A stretch of DNA of 41,928 nucleotides from CAG-826 sp964546565. GTDB lineage: Bacteria > Bacillota_I > Bacilli_A > RFN20 > CAG-826. The translations under genes and the position numbers were made by a program. Location: assembly GCA_964546565.1 (NCBI GenBank), contig CAZJKC010000008.1, positions 1 through 41,928 on the forward strand. The letters run 5' to 3'. How positions within the stretch are numbered: the stretch's first letter is position 1; the number at the start of each line of letters is the position of its first letter. Under the pieces are notes generated by a model, which had not been told where the DNA came from, did no database searches, and was given only the letters and a program-made list of their open reading frames with translations. Positions 8,772 to 17,379 of this stretch are shown in pieces.

Positions 8772-11700
8772 TCATTTAGTTGTAATTTTTTGTTCTTCAG
8801 CATATAAACGGACACGAGATGTATTCTTATCATGTAAAACAACAAGGGTCTCATCAACCAATTCCGAAATATCAGCAACTTTATCAGAAGGTGCTGAAAG
8901 AATAGCTTGTAAACCAAACTTCCGTAATAAGCGAATTGATTCTTTAATACGACCACGATCCATTTTTGAAAAGGCTTCATCGAAAATAATCAAACGGAAA
9001 GAGTTGCCAAGTTCTCCTTTTTCATTCACCCGATATAATTGTGCAAAAGAAGCCAAAACGGAAATATAGAATGGTGTTTGCGTTTCACCACCCGATTTTT
9101 TTCGAAGGGTCTTCGATAATCTTTGTTCGACACCATCACGGTTCCGAACTATTAAATCAAATTCAAGATAAGAACGATAATCCGTAAACTTTTCAACATT
9201 GGCTAAAACGGCACTTTGACGATCGCCATGTTCACCAACATCAACGATTTGGCGGAATAAATCATTCATAACATCTTCATATTTATTAATAAATGCCGAA
9301 TCATCTTCGCCCACTTCTAATAGAAGATCATCTTTAATCATGTCGTAATATCGACGATATTCTTGTGATGGACGCACGATGAAACGATAAGAATCATTAC
9401 CAAATGTCGAAGCACTTAATGCAACATTCAATTCTTCAATTTGCGTTTCGACAGATTCAATCGCTGTTTTTAATTTATTAATAAAATCATCTTTAAATTG
9501 TTTGGTGGCTTTTTCATATGCATCGGTAATAGCGACTTGATATTGTGGTAATTTAACATCCCGCATATCCATTAATTCTTGATCATAAACGGCATTATCT
9601 TTTGTTTCAGCATCATAACTTAAACGATAATCACGAATATAATCTTTTCTTAATTTCACTAATTCCGAATAGAAATTTTGTTGTAAATATTGTGATTTAG
9701 ATAACTTCACTTTATATTCGGAAACAATTTCTAATGTCGTTTTATTTTCTAATAATAATTGTTGGAATAAAGGTGCTGCTTCTTCATCAACAAAGAAACC
9801 ATCATAATTTTCTTCAAGACGTTTCTTTCTTTCTTCAGCTCGTGCCTCTTCTTCAGGTATTTTTTCCTCTTTTAAAGTTTTAATTTGAATATTCAAGCGT
9901 CCTTTTTCTTCAAATAAATTGGAACGATCATTTTCAAGACCTTTAATATCCTCTTCAATATCATGAATTCTTTGATCAAAAGTTTTGATTTGCGATAAAT
10001 CATGTTTCGCTAATTCACTTTCAATATAATCTAAAGTATCTTTTAATCCTTCCGCATCACCGGCTTTTTGGAGTACCGCTAAAGAAGATTGAACTTCATA
10101 AGTATTAATGACTTCGAGTTCATTGGCTTCTCCTAATACCCGATATAATTGACGATAGGTTTCACATAACTTTTGATTATTTAAAACTTCTTCATGCTTA
10201 GCTTCGATTTGCTCTTGACCAACTTTTCGACCAATATATGAAGGGGTATAAAAACGAGGATTAATTGTCGATAAACCAAAGCTTCGATAGATATCGCAAT
10301 TAGCGGTAATACCATTTCCGCTATCACGAGCTTCTTGTGGTGTACGACATTTCTTGAGATGACCGATCAAATAATTAGTATAAGCTTGTGCCCCTTCATG
10401 ATCGGTAATAATTTCCTCCGCTAAAGAGCCTTTATCAGCGCCAAAACGACGTTCAATAATTCTTTCTTGGTCCACTAAATTAGTGCCATAAAATCCCGTT
10501 TTGGTCATTAATTCACGAACAATGCTATGGGCTTCTAAGTAATATTGAGGTTCAACAAAAATATTGAATTTTTGACTATGTAGTACCCCTTCGATAGCGT
10601 TCGTCCATAAAGGTGTTTTAATGTCGATTAAATCGGCAAAAATAGATACTTCTACTTCATGTCCGTGGCGGCGGCGTAATTCCGAAGCTAACTCCGAGCG
10701 AATGAAAGCTAAATTTCTTTCATATGATTTTCCCCCATTACGCATATCGACTTCTTGTTGTCTTAATAAAGCCGTCTTTTGTTCTAACGAATGAATTGTT
10801 TTACCTAAAGACACCGTTAACGCACTGACATGTGATTTAAATGAACTTAAAGCATCACGCCATTCATTTAAAACTGGTGTTGTTAAGGATTCAATATGAC
10901 ATAAATATTCATCTTTTAATTTATTAGATAAATGAATAACTTTTAAAGCACATTCTTCTAATTCCTTGATTTCAGATTTCGCATCGCTTGACAAGAAATC
11001 AATTTCAAACTGATTGATGATTTCTAAAATATCATTGGCTTTAGCCACATAAGAATCAGCATAATGACTTAAATTATTAATAACGTTATCGATATCACGT
11101 GATAATGCCGCTAATTGAGCTTCGGTTTTTCTTTTTTCTTCCCATAATTCATCGGTCATACGATAAGTATTAGAAGTCAGCTTATCCGAAGTTAATTTTT
11201 CTTTTTTGCGATAAAATTCACGAATTTCTTCATCAATATCTAATATTTCATCTTCAATTTCTTGTAAGCGTGATTGCGCTTTACTAACTTGTTCGTTATA
11301 TGAAGATAAACGATTTAAATCATTTTGATATTCTGCTCTTTCAATAATATAACTGTATAATGATAAAGCATCTTTTTGTTCAACATAAGATTTATAAGCT
11401 TTCTCGATTGCGGTCAAGCGATCAATACGCATTGACATAATCATGGCTTCTGTTTGTAATTTCTTATATTGCAAAATATTCGCTTGCATGGAATCAATAT
11501 TGATATTTGTTTGGGCATCGCATACATATTCGGTAATAAATGTTTCAATATTGGTAATTGGTGAGAAAGATACCGCTTTTTTAAAAAGTGAGAAATACTT
11601 ATCTTTCAAGCCACCAAATTTTCTTTTCAATAATTCTTGATATTGACGATTCGAATCTAAGAATTTAAATTTACCAGGATAATTTTCTGTAAAATAAGCA

Positions 11701-12155
11701 TTAAGTTTTTTATATTCCATTGGAATATTATCCTTAACAAATTCATTTTCAGGAATCTTATCTTCAAGCATAAAGAAACGATGTTCTTCACTTCCATCAG
11801 TATAAAGATCAAATACAATACCTAATGTAAAAGATGATTCATTATAATCATCATAAAATTCCATCGCAATATAGGAAGTAAAACGACCATTACGAAGGTA
11901 TTTAAAGCCGCCATCTTCGGCATCTCCTAATTCACCACGTAAATAGCCTTTTAATGTACGAGCTGATTTTTCTGTCGCTGCTTTATTAAAGAAACGACCA
12001 CTGGTATCGCCAAGTAATAAAACTTGCATTGCATCAATAAGAGTTGATTTACCCGAAGCATTTAAGCCGGTCAAGAAAACAATTGGTTCGATATCAATTG
12101 TTTCGTTCCAAAAATAATGCCAGTTAATAATTTTTATTTTCTTGAGGGATTTCAT
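8772..12155 (-). CDS. jetC: JetC/MksB-like SMC ATPase
   Basis: 1127 residues, typical for the SMC-like subunit of Wadjet/MksBEF/EptABCD complexes. Walker A is GLNASGKST at residues 30-38, followed by a strand with LLLGDTSG. Long coiled-coil arms flank a central hinge-like region. The ABC signature KKSGGET is at about 1019-1025 and Walker B RLIIFDE at 1054-1060, followed by an SbcC-type D-loop region, AFSKMD. All ATPase motifs look intact. In characterised systems the JetABC motor extrudes DNA loops and JetD cuts small circular DNA. Here jetC starts in an ATGA overlap with jetB and is the last jet gene; the following gene is glgC, not jetD. Confidence 0.92.
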   Translation of the reverse strand: MKSLKKIKIINWHYFWNETIDIEPIVFLTGLNASGKSTLIDAMQVLLLGDTSGRFFNKAATEKSARTLKGYLRGELGDAEDGGFKYLRNGRFTSYIAMEFYDDYNESSFTLGIVFDLYTDGSEEHRFFMLEDKIPENEFVKDNIPMEYKKLNAYFTENYPGKFKFLDSNRQYQELLKRKFGGLKDKYFSLFKKAVSFSPITNIETFITEYVCDAQTNINIDSMQANILQYKKLQTEAMIMSMRIDRLTAIEKAYKSYVEQKDALSLYSYIIERAEYQNDLNRLSSYNEQVSKAQSRLQEIEDEILDIDEEIREFYRKKEKLTSDKLTSNTYRMTDELWEEKRKTEAQLAALSRDIDNVINNLSHYADSYVAKANDILEIINQFEIDFLSSDAKSEIKELEECALKVIHLSNKLKDEYLCHIESLTTPVLNEWRDALSSFKSHVSALTVSLGKTIHSLEQKTALLRQQEVDMRNGGKSYERNLAFIRSELASELRRRHGHEVEVSIFADLIDIKTPLWTNAIEGVLHSQKFNIFVEPQYYLEAHSIVRELMTKTGFYGTNLVDQERIIERRFGADKGSLAEEIITDHEGAQAYTNYLIGHLKKCRTPQEARDSGNGITANCDIYRSFGLSTINPRFYTPSYIGRKVGQEQIEAKHEEVLNNQKLCETYRQLYRVLGEANELEVINTYEVQSSLAVLQKAGDAEGLKDTLDYIESELAKHDLSQIKTFDQRIHDIEEDIKGLENDRSNLFEEKGRLNIQIKTLKEEKIPEEEARAEERKKRLEENYDGFFVDEEAAPLFQQLLLENKTTLEIVSEYKVKLSKSQYLQQNFYSELVKLRKDYIRDYRLSYDAETKDNAVYDQELMDMRDVKLPQYQVAITDAYEKATKQFKDDFINKLKTAIESVETQIEELNVALSASTFGNDSYRFIVRPSQEYRRYYDMIKDDLLLEVGEDDSAFINKYEDVMNDLFRQIVDVGEHGDRQSAVLANVEKFTDYRSYLEFDLIVRNRDGVEQRLSKTLRKKSGGETQTPFYISVLASFAQLYRVNEKGELGNSFRLIIFDEAFSKMDRGRIKESIRLLRKFGLQAILSAPSDKVADISELVDETLVVLHDKNTSRVRLYAEEQKITTK

Positions 12156-12772
12156 AATGTCTCACCCTCCTTTAAACGATCTAAAGCTTCCGACATCGCC
12201 GCAATTTTTTGATTATCAACAGCAAAAGTTATCGAAGGTAAAATATAAAAAGAAACATTTCCTTCATCATATGAGCCGCTAACTTTGCAAATGATGTTAT
12301 GTGCGGCCATAAAACGTAAGGAGCGGCCTAATAAGCGACCGGTCATTTTCTTTCCTTGCATTGTAATGCCATATTCAAGCATCGTCTTTAGTAATTCCGG
12401 TGTCGTCATATAAAGACTTTCGCCAGAAGAATTAGATTCGGCTTTTTGCGTTTCATAAATTAAACGCAACGTGAACATTACCAAAGAAGTTTCACGATCA
12501 ATTCGCAAGCGATTTTGTTCATACTCATTGCGAAGCGCAATAACACCACGAGCTACATCCTTATCTAATTTCCATCCTGCGTATTTTAAATAGTTTTCGG
12601 CTAATTCATAATAACGTTCTAAAAAACGATATTCCGGATTAATTTTCATTATTTTCTCACGCGAATCAAAAGATTCACGAACAAGAAATGATTTTAATAA
12701 TAAATTATTAATAACGCGAGCAAATTCCGTTTGGTCGCTATTAGATAATTTAACAAATTCTTCCTCAAACAT
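12152..12772 (-). CDS. jetB: JetB/MksE-like subunit (DUF4194)
   Basis: 206 residues from the ATG at 12772. This start was chosen because AAGGAG lies about 10 nt upstream and the overlap with jetA is then only 8 nt; the longer open frame would overlap jetA by 113 nt. The sequence matches the DUF4194/JetB pattern: an N-terminal helical region, YAGWKLDKDVARGVIAL, a Leu-rich TLRLIYE segment, and a C-terminal winged-helix-like region. In homologous complexes JetB (like MksE and MukE) binds the kleisin JetA and helps bridge the SMC heads. It ends in an ATGA overlap with jetC. Confidence 0.85.
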   Translation of the reverse strand: MFEEEFVKLSNSDQTEFARVINNLLLKSFLVRESFDSREKIMKINPEYRFLERYYELAENYLKYAGWKLDKDVARGVIALRNEYEQNRLRIDRETSLVMFTLRLIYETQKAESNSSGESLYMTTPELLKTMLEYGITMQGKKMTGRLLGRSLRFMAAHNIICKVSGSYDEGNVSFYILPSITFAVDNQKIAAMSEALDRLKEGETL

Positions 12773-14189
12773 TATTCTCATTCTCCTTCCGTTTAAAAGT
12801 AAAATTCGGCAAGACATATCCTTGGGAGATAATACGTCCCTCATTTTGTTCGATAATATAGAAACAATTATCATCATTCTTCTTTAAAGACGCCAAAATC
12901 AATAAAATAAAGGCATCAAAATCAGGAAGAGGTATATCTCCAATAAAGACTTCATTTTCGCCTTGAAAGGCTGTTTCCATAAATGCATAAATTCTTTCAT
13001 CGGTAAATGAGTTTCGGGTTTGGTCTAAGAATTCTTGCATCGTATAATCGCCAGCTTCTTCGCTATTCCAAATAATTGGTAAAGGATCCGTTTCATCACG
13101 GAATTTTCTCACCACTGGCAAGGTAATCGAATCAGGATTAATATATCCTTGATCAAATAAAGTGATTGAATCTTGCATTCTTGATAAAATGCCTCTTAAG
13201 CCCACACCATCTATATTCGCTTTCGCATATGCTTTAAAAATCGTTTCTAAATGGCCTTTAATTGTTTTATCAGAATTGTTTAAATATATAATTTTAGTTG
13301 CCGATGACTTCGTATATTCCGCATGTTTTTGATCAATATCCGCGACCATATTATTGACTTGCTCATACATATCTTGAATATATGTGATGCGATTAATAAT
13401 ATCTTGTTCCGCTTCTTTTTGATCTTTAACATGTCCCCACATCATCGCTTGCATAATTAATTTATTTCGCACTTCATCATCCCTTAACCATTTTTGTAAA
13501 ATAGCTAAAATAGGACGTTTAAATTTAGTAACCGAATCAAATGTTTTCAAAGGATGATAATATCGGTCACTGATACGCACTTTATATTCATCAAAATGTT
13601 CATGTAATACTTCATTCGTCGTAAACAAATGACCTAATTTATTTTGGAATATTCTAATTGAATGTCCAAGAGTGACTAATTCGACTCGTAACTTTTTCGT
13701 ATTTTCATAAACCCTTATCAAAGTCGCATACATGAATTCGTCACGTTCTTCATCTTCTAATTTTAATTCACTATATGTTGAGTGCACTAATGAATTATAG
13801 GCCACTTCCGATTCCGAAACGATATCATTCATGAATGTTAGCATTTGAATTGAATAACTTGGAAGAGCGATATATTCTTCAAATGTATCACTTCTCATCT
13901 CTACTTCAATCCATCCTGTCTCTTCTAGTCGACGAACAATAAAAGCCACGCGTGTAGGCAAATTAGGATTGACGCCGAGGTCTTCATCTTCAACTTCAGA
14001 AAAATCAAAGTTCATCACTAAATCCGTCGCTTTTTCTCGCAATGTCCGAATATAATCATCTTTTTTTATTGACATTTCATCACTTTGCAAGGAGCGATAT
14101 AATACTAATAATGCCATAGCATAAATTTCTTTATTCTTACTCGAAAGGACAGAAAAGAAATTATCGGGAATTGTATCAAATAATTTCAT
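12765..14189 (-). CDS. jetA: JetA/MksF-like kleisin (DUF5716 type)
   Basis: 474 residues. The overall pattern (MKLFDTIPDNFFSVLSSKNK start, helical middle, winged-helix-like C terminus ending in YVLPNFTF) fits the JetA/DUF5716 family of Wadjet kleisin-like subunits. It is the first gene of the jetABC operon. The ATG at 14189 is chosen because AGGAGG lies 7 nt upstream; a TTG one codon earlier is weaker. A perfect 19-bp inverted repeat and a TTGACA box lie upstream. Family assignment relies on gene order and pattern recognition, without a profile search; the JetB and JetC neighbours make it firm. Confidence 0.85.
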   Translation of the reverse strand: MKLFDTIPDNFFSVLSSKNKEIYAMALLVLYRSLQSDEMSIKKDDYIRTLREKATDLVMNFDFSEVEDEDLGVNPNLPTRVAFIVRRLEETGWIEVEMRSDTFEEYIALPSYSIQMLTFMNDIVSESEVAYNSLVHSTYSELKLEDEERDEFMYATLIRVYENTKKLRVELVTLGHSIRIFQNKLGHLFTTNEVLHEHFDEYKVRISDRYYHPLKTFDSVTKFKRPILAILQKWLRDDEVRNKLIMQAMMWGHVKDQKEAEQDIINRITYIQDMYEQVNNMVADIDQKHAEYTKSSATKIIYLNNSDKTIKGHLETIFKAYAKANIDGVGLRGILSRMQDSITLFDQGYINPDSITLPVVRKFRDETDPLPIIWNSEEAGDYTMQEFLDQTRNSFTDERIYAFMETAFQGENEVFIGDIPLPDFDAFILLILASLKKNDDNCFYIIEQNEGRIISQGYVLPNFTFKRKENENNV

Positions 14190-14212
14190 CAATCTTCCTC
14201 CTAAATATCATT

Positions 14213-14231
14213 ATCTATCCATAGGATAGAT
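14213..14231. promoter_or_regulatory. 19-bp perfect inverted repeat upstream of jetA
   Basis: ATCTATCC-ATA-GGATAGAT: 8-bp arms and a 3-bp centre, 11 bp upstream of the jetA AGGAGG. It sits where a repressor operator, or a hairpin in the 5' leader, would act. I saw no second copy in the window. Confidence 0.5.
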
Positions 14232-14236
14232 GGCTT

Positions 14237-14263
14237 CTTTTATATTTTCTCATATCTTGTCAA
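14237..14263 (-). promoter_or_regulatory. possible jetA promoter
   Basis: A consensus -35 TTGACA (14263-14258) on the minus strand is followed after 15 nt by TAAAAG, or after 13 nt by TATAAA. Spacing is short, so the -10 assignment is uncertain. It lies just upstream of the inverted repeat. Confidence 0.35.
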
Positions 14264-14358
14264 AATAAGAAATAAGAAAATTAAAAAAATTAACATTTTT
14301 TAAAACATGTTAAAGTTATTTTATAGATACATATCTTTTATATTTTCCTTTTTTTCAT

Positions 14359-14364
14359 TATAAT
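14359..14364 (+). promoter_or_regulatory. -10 box of the PH-domain gene
   Basis: Consensus TATAAT 22 bp before the ATG. No good -35 is visible. The start site would be close to the AAGGTGAT ribosome binding site, implying a very short leader. Confidence 0.4.
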
Positions 14365-14386
14365 AATCAAAGGAAGGTGATGGTTT

Positions 14387-14866
14387 ATGAAAATACGTCC
14401 CAATCGAAAAAAAAATACGATTATCTTTTTTACACTTATTATCGTTGTCAGTGCTCTTTATTGGTTTTCCTTTGTGGGATGGAAATTAAAAACAGAATTG
14501 TTTCATTATATCTTTATGGCCGTATGGCTCATTCCATCTATCACTCTATATCTCATGTCTTATTATCGCTCATACTATGTATTAAATGACCACGAATTAG
14601 TGCAACACCAATTAATTAAGGCTATCCGCATTCCTTATGATAATATTGCCTATATAGATATTAAAGCCTCATCTAAAGGTCGAAATTTATATTTAATACT
14701 TCATGATAAACTCCCTTTAGTGTTGACTCAAGACAAAAAACAAATCCTTTTAGATGAATTAGTCAAAAGATGTCATAAAACCTTAACGGTACAAGAACTA
14801 AAAGAAAAAGGGTATTTAGAATGGCAAAATGAGATTGCAAACGACAAAAGATACCGAAGACGATAA
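14387..14866 (+). CDS. small membrane protein with bacterial PH-like domain
   Basis: 159 residues. Two membrane segments at about 13-31 and 40-58 are followed by a domain beginning YYVLNDHELVQHQ...IPYDNIAYI, the pattern of bacterial PH (YdbS/YdbT-like) domains: a 'tlt..l' strand followed by 'i...i.y..I..i'. The C-terminal tail is charged. Bacterial PH domains are usually protein-interaction modules at the membrane; no specific role can be assigned. It has AAGGTGATGG before the ATG. It is divergent from jetA and upstream of rpmB, which has its own promoter, so a link to either is not shown. Confidence 0.6.
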   Translation: MKIRPNRKKNTIIFFTLIIVVSALYWFSFVGWKLKTELFHYIFMAVWLIPSITLYLMSYYRSYYVLNDHELVQHQLIKAIRIPYDNIAYIDIKASSKGRNLYLILHDKLPLVLTQDKKQILLDELVKRCHKTLTVQELKEKGYLEWQNEIANDKRYRRR

Positions 14867-14883
14867 TAATTTTCAAAAAAATA

Positions 14884-14938
14884 TTGCAAAACAACTTGAT
14901 AAATGTTATTTTATTAAAGCATGTATGGACTTCATACA
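14884..14938 (+). promoter_or_regulatory. rpmB promoter and leader hairpin
   Basis: -35 TTGCAA (14884-14889), a 17-nt spacer and -10 TATTTT (14907-14912). It is followed at the likely transcript start by a TGTATG-GACTT-CATACA hairpin (14922-14938) ahead of the GGGAGG ribosome binding site. The hairpin might serve transcript stability or autoregulation. Confidence 0.5.
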
Positions 14939-14968
14939 AGAACGATTTGAGTTAAGGGAGGTTACAAA

Positions 14969-15166
14969 ATGTCAAGAGTATGTCTCGTAACAGGTAAAGG
15001 ACCTGTCAGCGGAAACAATCGGTCCCATTCATTAAGAGCAACACGTCGTAAATGGAATGTCAATCTTCATCCATATAAAATTGTGGTTGATGGTAAGGTT
15101 ACTACTGTTCGGATGTCGGCCCGCGCTTATCGAACCTATAACAAAAAAGCAGCTAAGCAAAAGTAA
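14969..15166 (+). CDS. rpmB: 50S ribosomal protein L28
   Basis: 65 residues with the L28 signature CLVTGKGPVSGNNRSHS, a basic centre ATRRKWNVNLHPY and a VSARAYRT-like end (MSARAYRTY). Only one Cys is present, so this is the zinc-free form. GGGAGG sits about 8 nt upstream of the ATG. In Bacilli rpmB lies divergent or convergent next to the rpe end of the same cluster, as here. A strong terminator follows. Confidence 0.96.
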   Translation: MSRVCLVTGKGPVSGNNRSHSLRATRRKWNVNLHPYKIVVDGKVTTVRMSARAYRTYNKKAAKQK

Positions 15167-15171
15167 AAAAT

Positions 15172-15196
15172 ACGCTTCATTAGAAGCGTTTTTTTA
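15172..15196. terminator. bidirectional terminator between rpmB and the minus-strand cluster
   Basis: Perfect 7-bp stem ACGCTTC-ATTA-GAAGCGT with seven T on the plus side and ATTTTTTA on the minus side. It ends both rpmB and the convergent membrane-protein gene. Confidence 0.88.
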
Positions 15197-15207
15197 TGGC
15201 TTTGATT

Positions 15208-15852
15208 TTATATTGATACCGATAAAATCAAAAGAATCAAATATAATCCTTGAAACACAAATAATAACCATTCTGCACTTGCCAAAGCGACAAAAGTTGG
15301 TCTTGAATATTCTTCTTGACCTTCTTTTTTTTCTAATTTAGCCCAATTAGTTATTTTCGGTGAAAAAATAATAATAATCTCCATAAGAGCCAAAGCCAAA
15401 GAAATAATAATATATATCCATCTCCCTTGTATATAAAAGGGAGTCATATAAAGGTAATATCCAAAGGCTATAAAAGTTAAAATTGAGAAAGAATACGCTA
15501 AAGTGACCACAGCCATATGCACTTCGATTCGTTGCATGGAAATAAAGAAAAGGGTCATTAAGAAAAGACTTGCAAATACGCTTATAATCAATAAAAGAAT
15601 ATGACTAATATTATGAATGGTCGATAATAAAGATATTTCTAAAAATAAAGCACTTGTAATCATCAAAACCACTACTAAACGGAAATAATTATTAATAGGC
15701 ATTCTTCTTTTATCATTCATTTCATAAGGAAAACAATTCATAAATGAATATTTTTTATGATAAAATGCTTCATAATTTTTTTGTCCAAAAAGAATCACTA
15801 GCGCGAAAGAAAAAAGGTATGAAACACTAGCTAAAATTGACGCTACACCCAT
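15208..15852 (-). CDS. conserved-type integral membrane protein, unknown function
   Basis: 214 residues, very hydrophobic, with about six membrane segments (roughly 4-23, 56-76, 81-105, 113-133, 143-163, 192-212). It has no recognisable catalytic motif. The loop around 25-55 contains FPYEMNDKRRMP. It starts 2 bp after rpe with a weak AAGAAG site, so translation is probably coupled. In the Bacilli gene order this slot, after rpe, is usually held by thiN. This protein is unrelated to ThiN by appearance. Not recognised. Confidence 0.6.
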   Translation of the reverse strand: MGVASILASVSYLFSFALVILFGQKNYEAFYHKKYSFMNCFPYEMNDKRRMPINNYFRLVVVLMITSALFLEISLLSTIHNISHILLLIISVFASLFLMTLFFISMQRIEVHMAVVTLAYSFSILTFIAFGYYLYMTPFYIQGRWIYIIISLALALMEIIIIFSPKITNWAKLEKKEGQEEYSRPTFVALASAEWLLFVFQGLYLILLILSVSI

Positions 15853-15854
15853 AA

Positions 15855-16517
15855 TTATTCTTCTTTCAAAAGGGCGATCCTTTTTTCAATGTCTTCTTGA
15901 TGAAAAAGATAAGAACCCGCTACTAAAACATCCGCACCTGCTTTAATTACTTCTTTCGCTGTTTCACTATTAATACCACCATCAACTTCAATAAGAAAAT
16001 GAGCGTTTTGAATGCTTCTTAAATGTCTTAACTCAGCAATTTTCGTTATAGAAGATGGTATAAACTTCTGTCCACCTTTCCCAGGCTCTACTGACATAAT
16101 TAAGACAATATCAACTTCTTTTAATAAATTATTTAAAGCACTAACTGGAGTATTAGGCTTAATAGATATTCCTGCTTTCATATTATTCTTCTTAATCTCT
16201 TGAATAATCTTAATACGCTCTTCATCACTATTGACCGCTTCATAATGAAAGGTCAAGCTTTGAGCTCCTGAATATGCATATTTTTCAATGTAATCTAATG
16301 GATTAAACACCATAATATGAACATCAATCGGCAAGCGACAATATTGATAAATTTCTTGACATTTCTTTTCATCTAAAGCCGTATTAGGAACAAATTTGCC
16401 ATCCATTACATCAAAATGAATCCAATCGGCTCCATAACGATCAAGAAGCATAATTTGTTCTTTTTCTTCACCTTTTTGACATGCTAATAAAGATGGAGCA
16501 ATTATTATTTTATCCAT
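15855..16517 (-). CDS. rpe: ribulose-phosphate 3-epimerase
   Basis: 220 residues from the ATG at 16517, where AAAGGAG lies 8 nt upstream; the longer frame would add seven residues before the family's conserved start IIIAPSLLA. TIM barrel. Seen: Ser9, metal-binding HFDVMDG (His34, Asp36), VHIMV with the second His, MSVEPGKGGQ, and VDGGIN with the second catalytic Asp. It interconverts ribulose 5-phosphate and xylulose 5-phosphate in the pentose phosphate pathway. It lies 1 nt after rsgA, the conserved Bacilli neighbour. Confidence 0.96.
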   Translation of the reverse strand: MDKIIIAPSLLACQKGEEKEQIMLLDRYGADWIHFDVMDGKFVPNTALDEKKCQEIYQYCRLPIDVHIMVFNPLDYIEKYAYSGAQSLTFHYEAVNSDEERIKIIQEIKKNNMKAGISIKPNTPVSALNNLLKEVDIVLIMSVEPGKGGQKFIPSSITKIAELRHLRSIQNAHFLIEVDGGINSETAKEVIKAGADVLVAGSYLFHQEDIEKRIALLKEE

Positions 16518-16518
16518 T

Positions 16519-17379
16519 TTATTTTCTCCTTTGCTCACTATTTTGTGTCAATAAACAAACATAATTTTCATATAATTCTTGCGAATATTTTCCGGATGAT
16601 ATGTCTTCTTTTAAAAGGCAACCTTTTTCATGAATATGATGACAATCTTTAAAAAAACATTGTCCAACATATTTATCTAAGCCCGGATAAAAATGGCATA
16701 TTTCATCATTGGATAAACGTAAATCTAAACTGGAAAAGCCCGGAGTATCAGCTACATAACCGGTTTCGCAAGTTAGTAAAATAACCTCTTTTGTTTGATG
16801 TTTTCCGCGTCCTAAAGCCATAGAATATTCTCCAATTTTTCTTTGCCATTGAGGAAACAAAAGATTAATTAAAGAGGATTTCCCGACTCCTGATTGTCCT
16901 AAAAAGACAACTGTTTTATGTTCCATACTTTTCTTTAATTTTCTTATTTGCTCATCGTCATGTAATGAAGAAAGATAGACGGGAATATTAATAGACTCGT
17001 ATATTTCTTTCCATTTGAATATTTCCTTTTTATCTTTCAATAAATCCATTTTAGTAATGATAATTGCGGGAGCAATATTTTGTCCTAATAAATAAGTCAA
17101 GAACTTATTAACTAGTAACGGAGCATAATCCGGTTCTTTAGCGGAAACAACTATATAAGCCTGATCAACATTAGCGATCATAGGACGATATAAAGTATTT
17201 TTTCGAGGAAGTATCTCACATATTACTTCTTGCTTCTCATCAAATAAGCAATAATCACCAACCATAGGCTTAATATCATGAAAACGAAACACACCACGAG
17301 GCTTTAAAAAATATCTTTGTTGGTCACATTCGACTTCATAATTGCCATATGAAGACGCTAAAACAATACCTTTCTTCAT
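16519..17379 (-). CDS. rsgA: ribosome small-subunit-dependent GTPase A
   Basis: 286 residues: N-terminal OB-fold, then a circularly permuted GTPase with G4 TKMD (109-112), G1 GQSGVGKSS (161-169) and G3 DTPGF (211-215), and a C-terminal zinc motif with Cys241, Cys246, His248 and Cys254. It matures 30S subunits. It begins in an ATGA overlap with the kinase gene, with AGGAG upstream. Position between prkC and rpe is the standard Bacilli order; in Bacillus RsgA is also a PrkC substrate (known of the family). Confidence 0.97.
   Translation of the reverse strand: MKKGIVLASSYGNYEVECDQQRYFLKPRGVFRFHDIKPMVGDYCLFDEKQEVICEILPRKNTLYRPMIANVDQAYIVVSAKEPDYAPLLVNKFLTYLLGQNIAPAIIITKMDLLKDKKEIFKWKEIYESINIPVYLSSLHDDEQIRKLKKSMEHKTVVFLGQSGVGKSSLINLLFPQWQRKIGEYSMALGRGKHQTKEVILLTCETGYVADTPGFSSLDLRLSNDEICHFYPGLDKYVGQCFFKDCHHIHEKGCLLKEDISSGKYSQELYENYVCLLTQNSEQRRK

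Noticed and set aside
12773..12877. Upstream N-terminal extension of JetB
   Set aside because: It would overlap jetA by 113 nt; the ATG at 12772 has a better-placed Shine-Dalgarno and fits the family start.
14387..14866. PH-domain gene as a fourth Jet component in place of JetD
   Set aside because: It is on the opposite strand with its own promoter, is a membrane protein without nuclease motifs, and lies next to rpmB; no evidence links it to jetABC.
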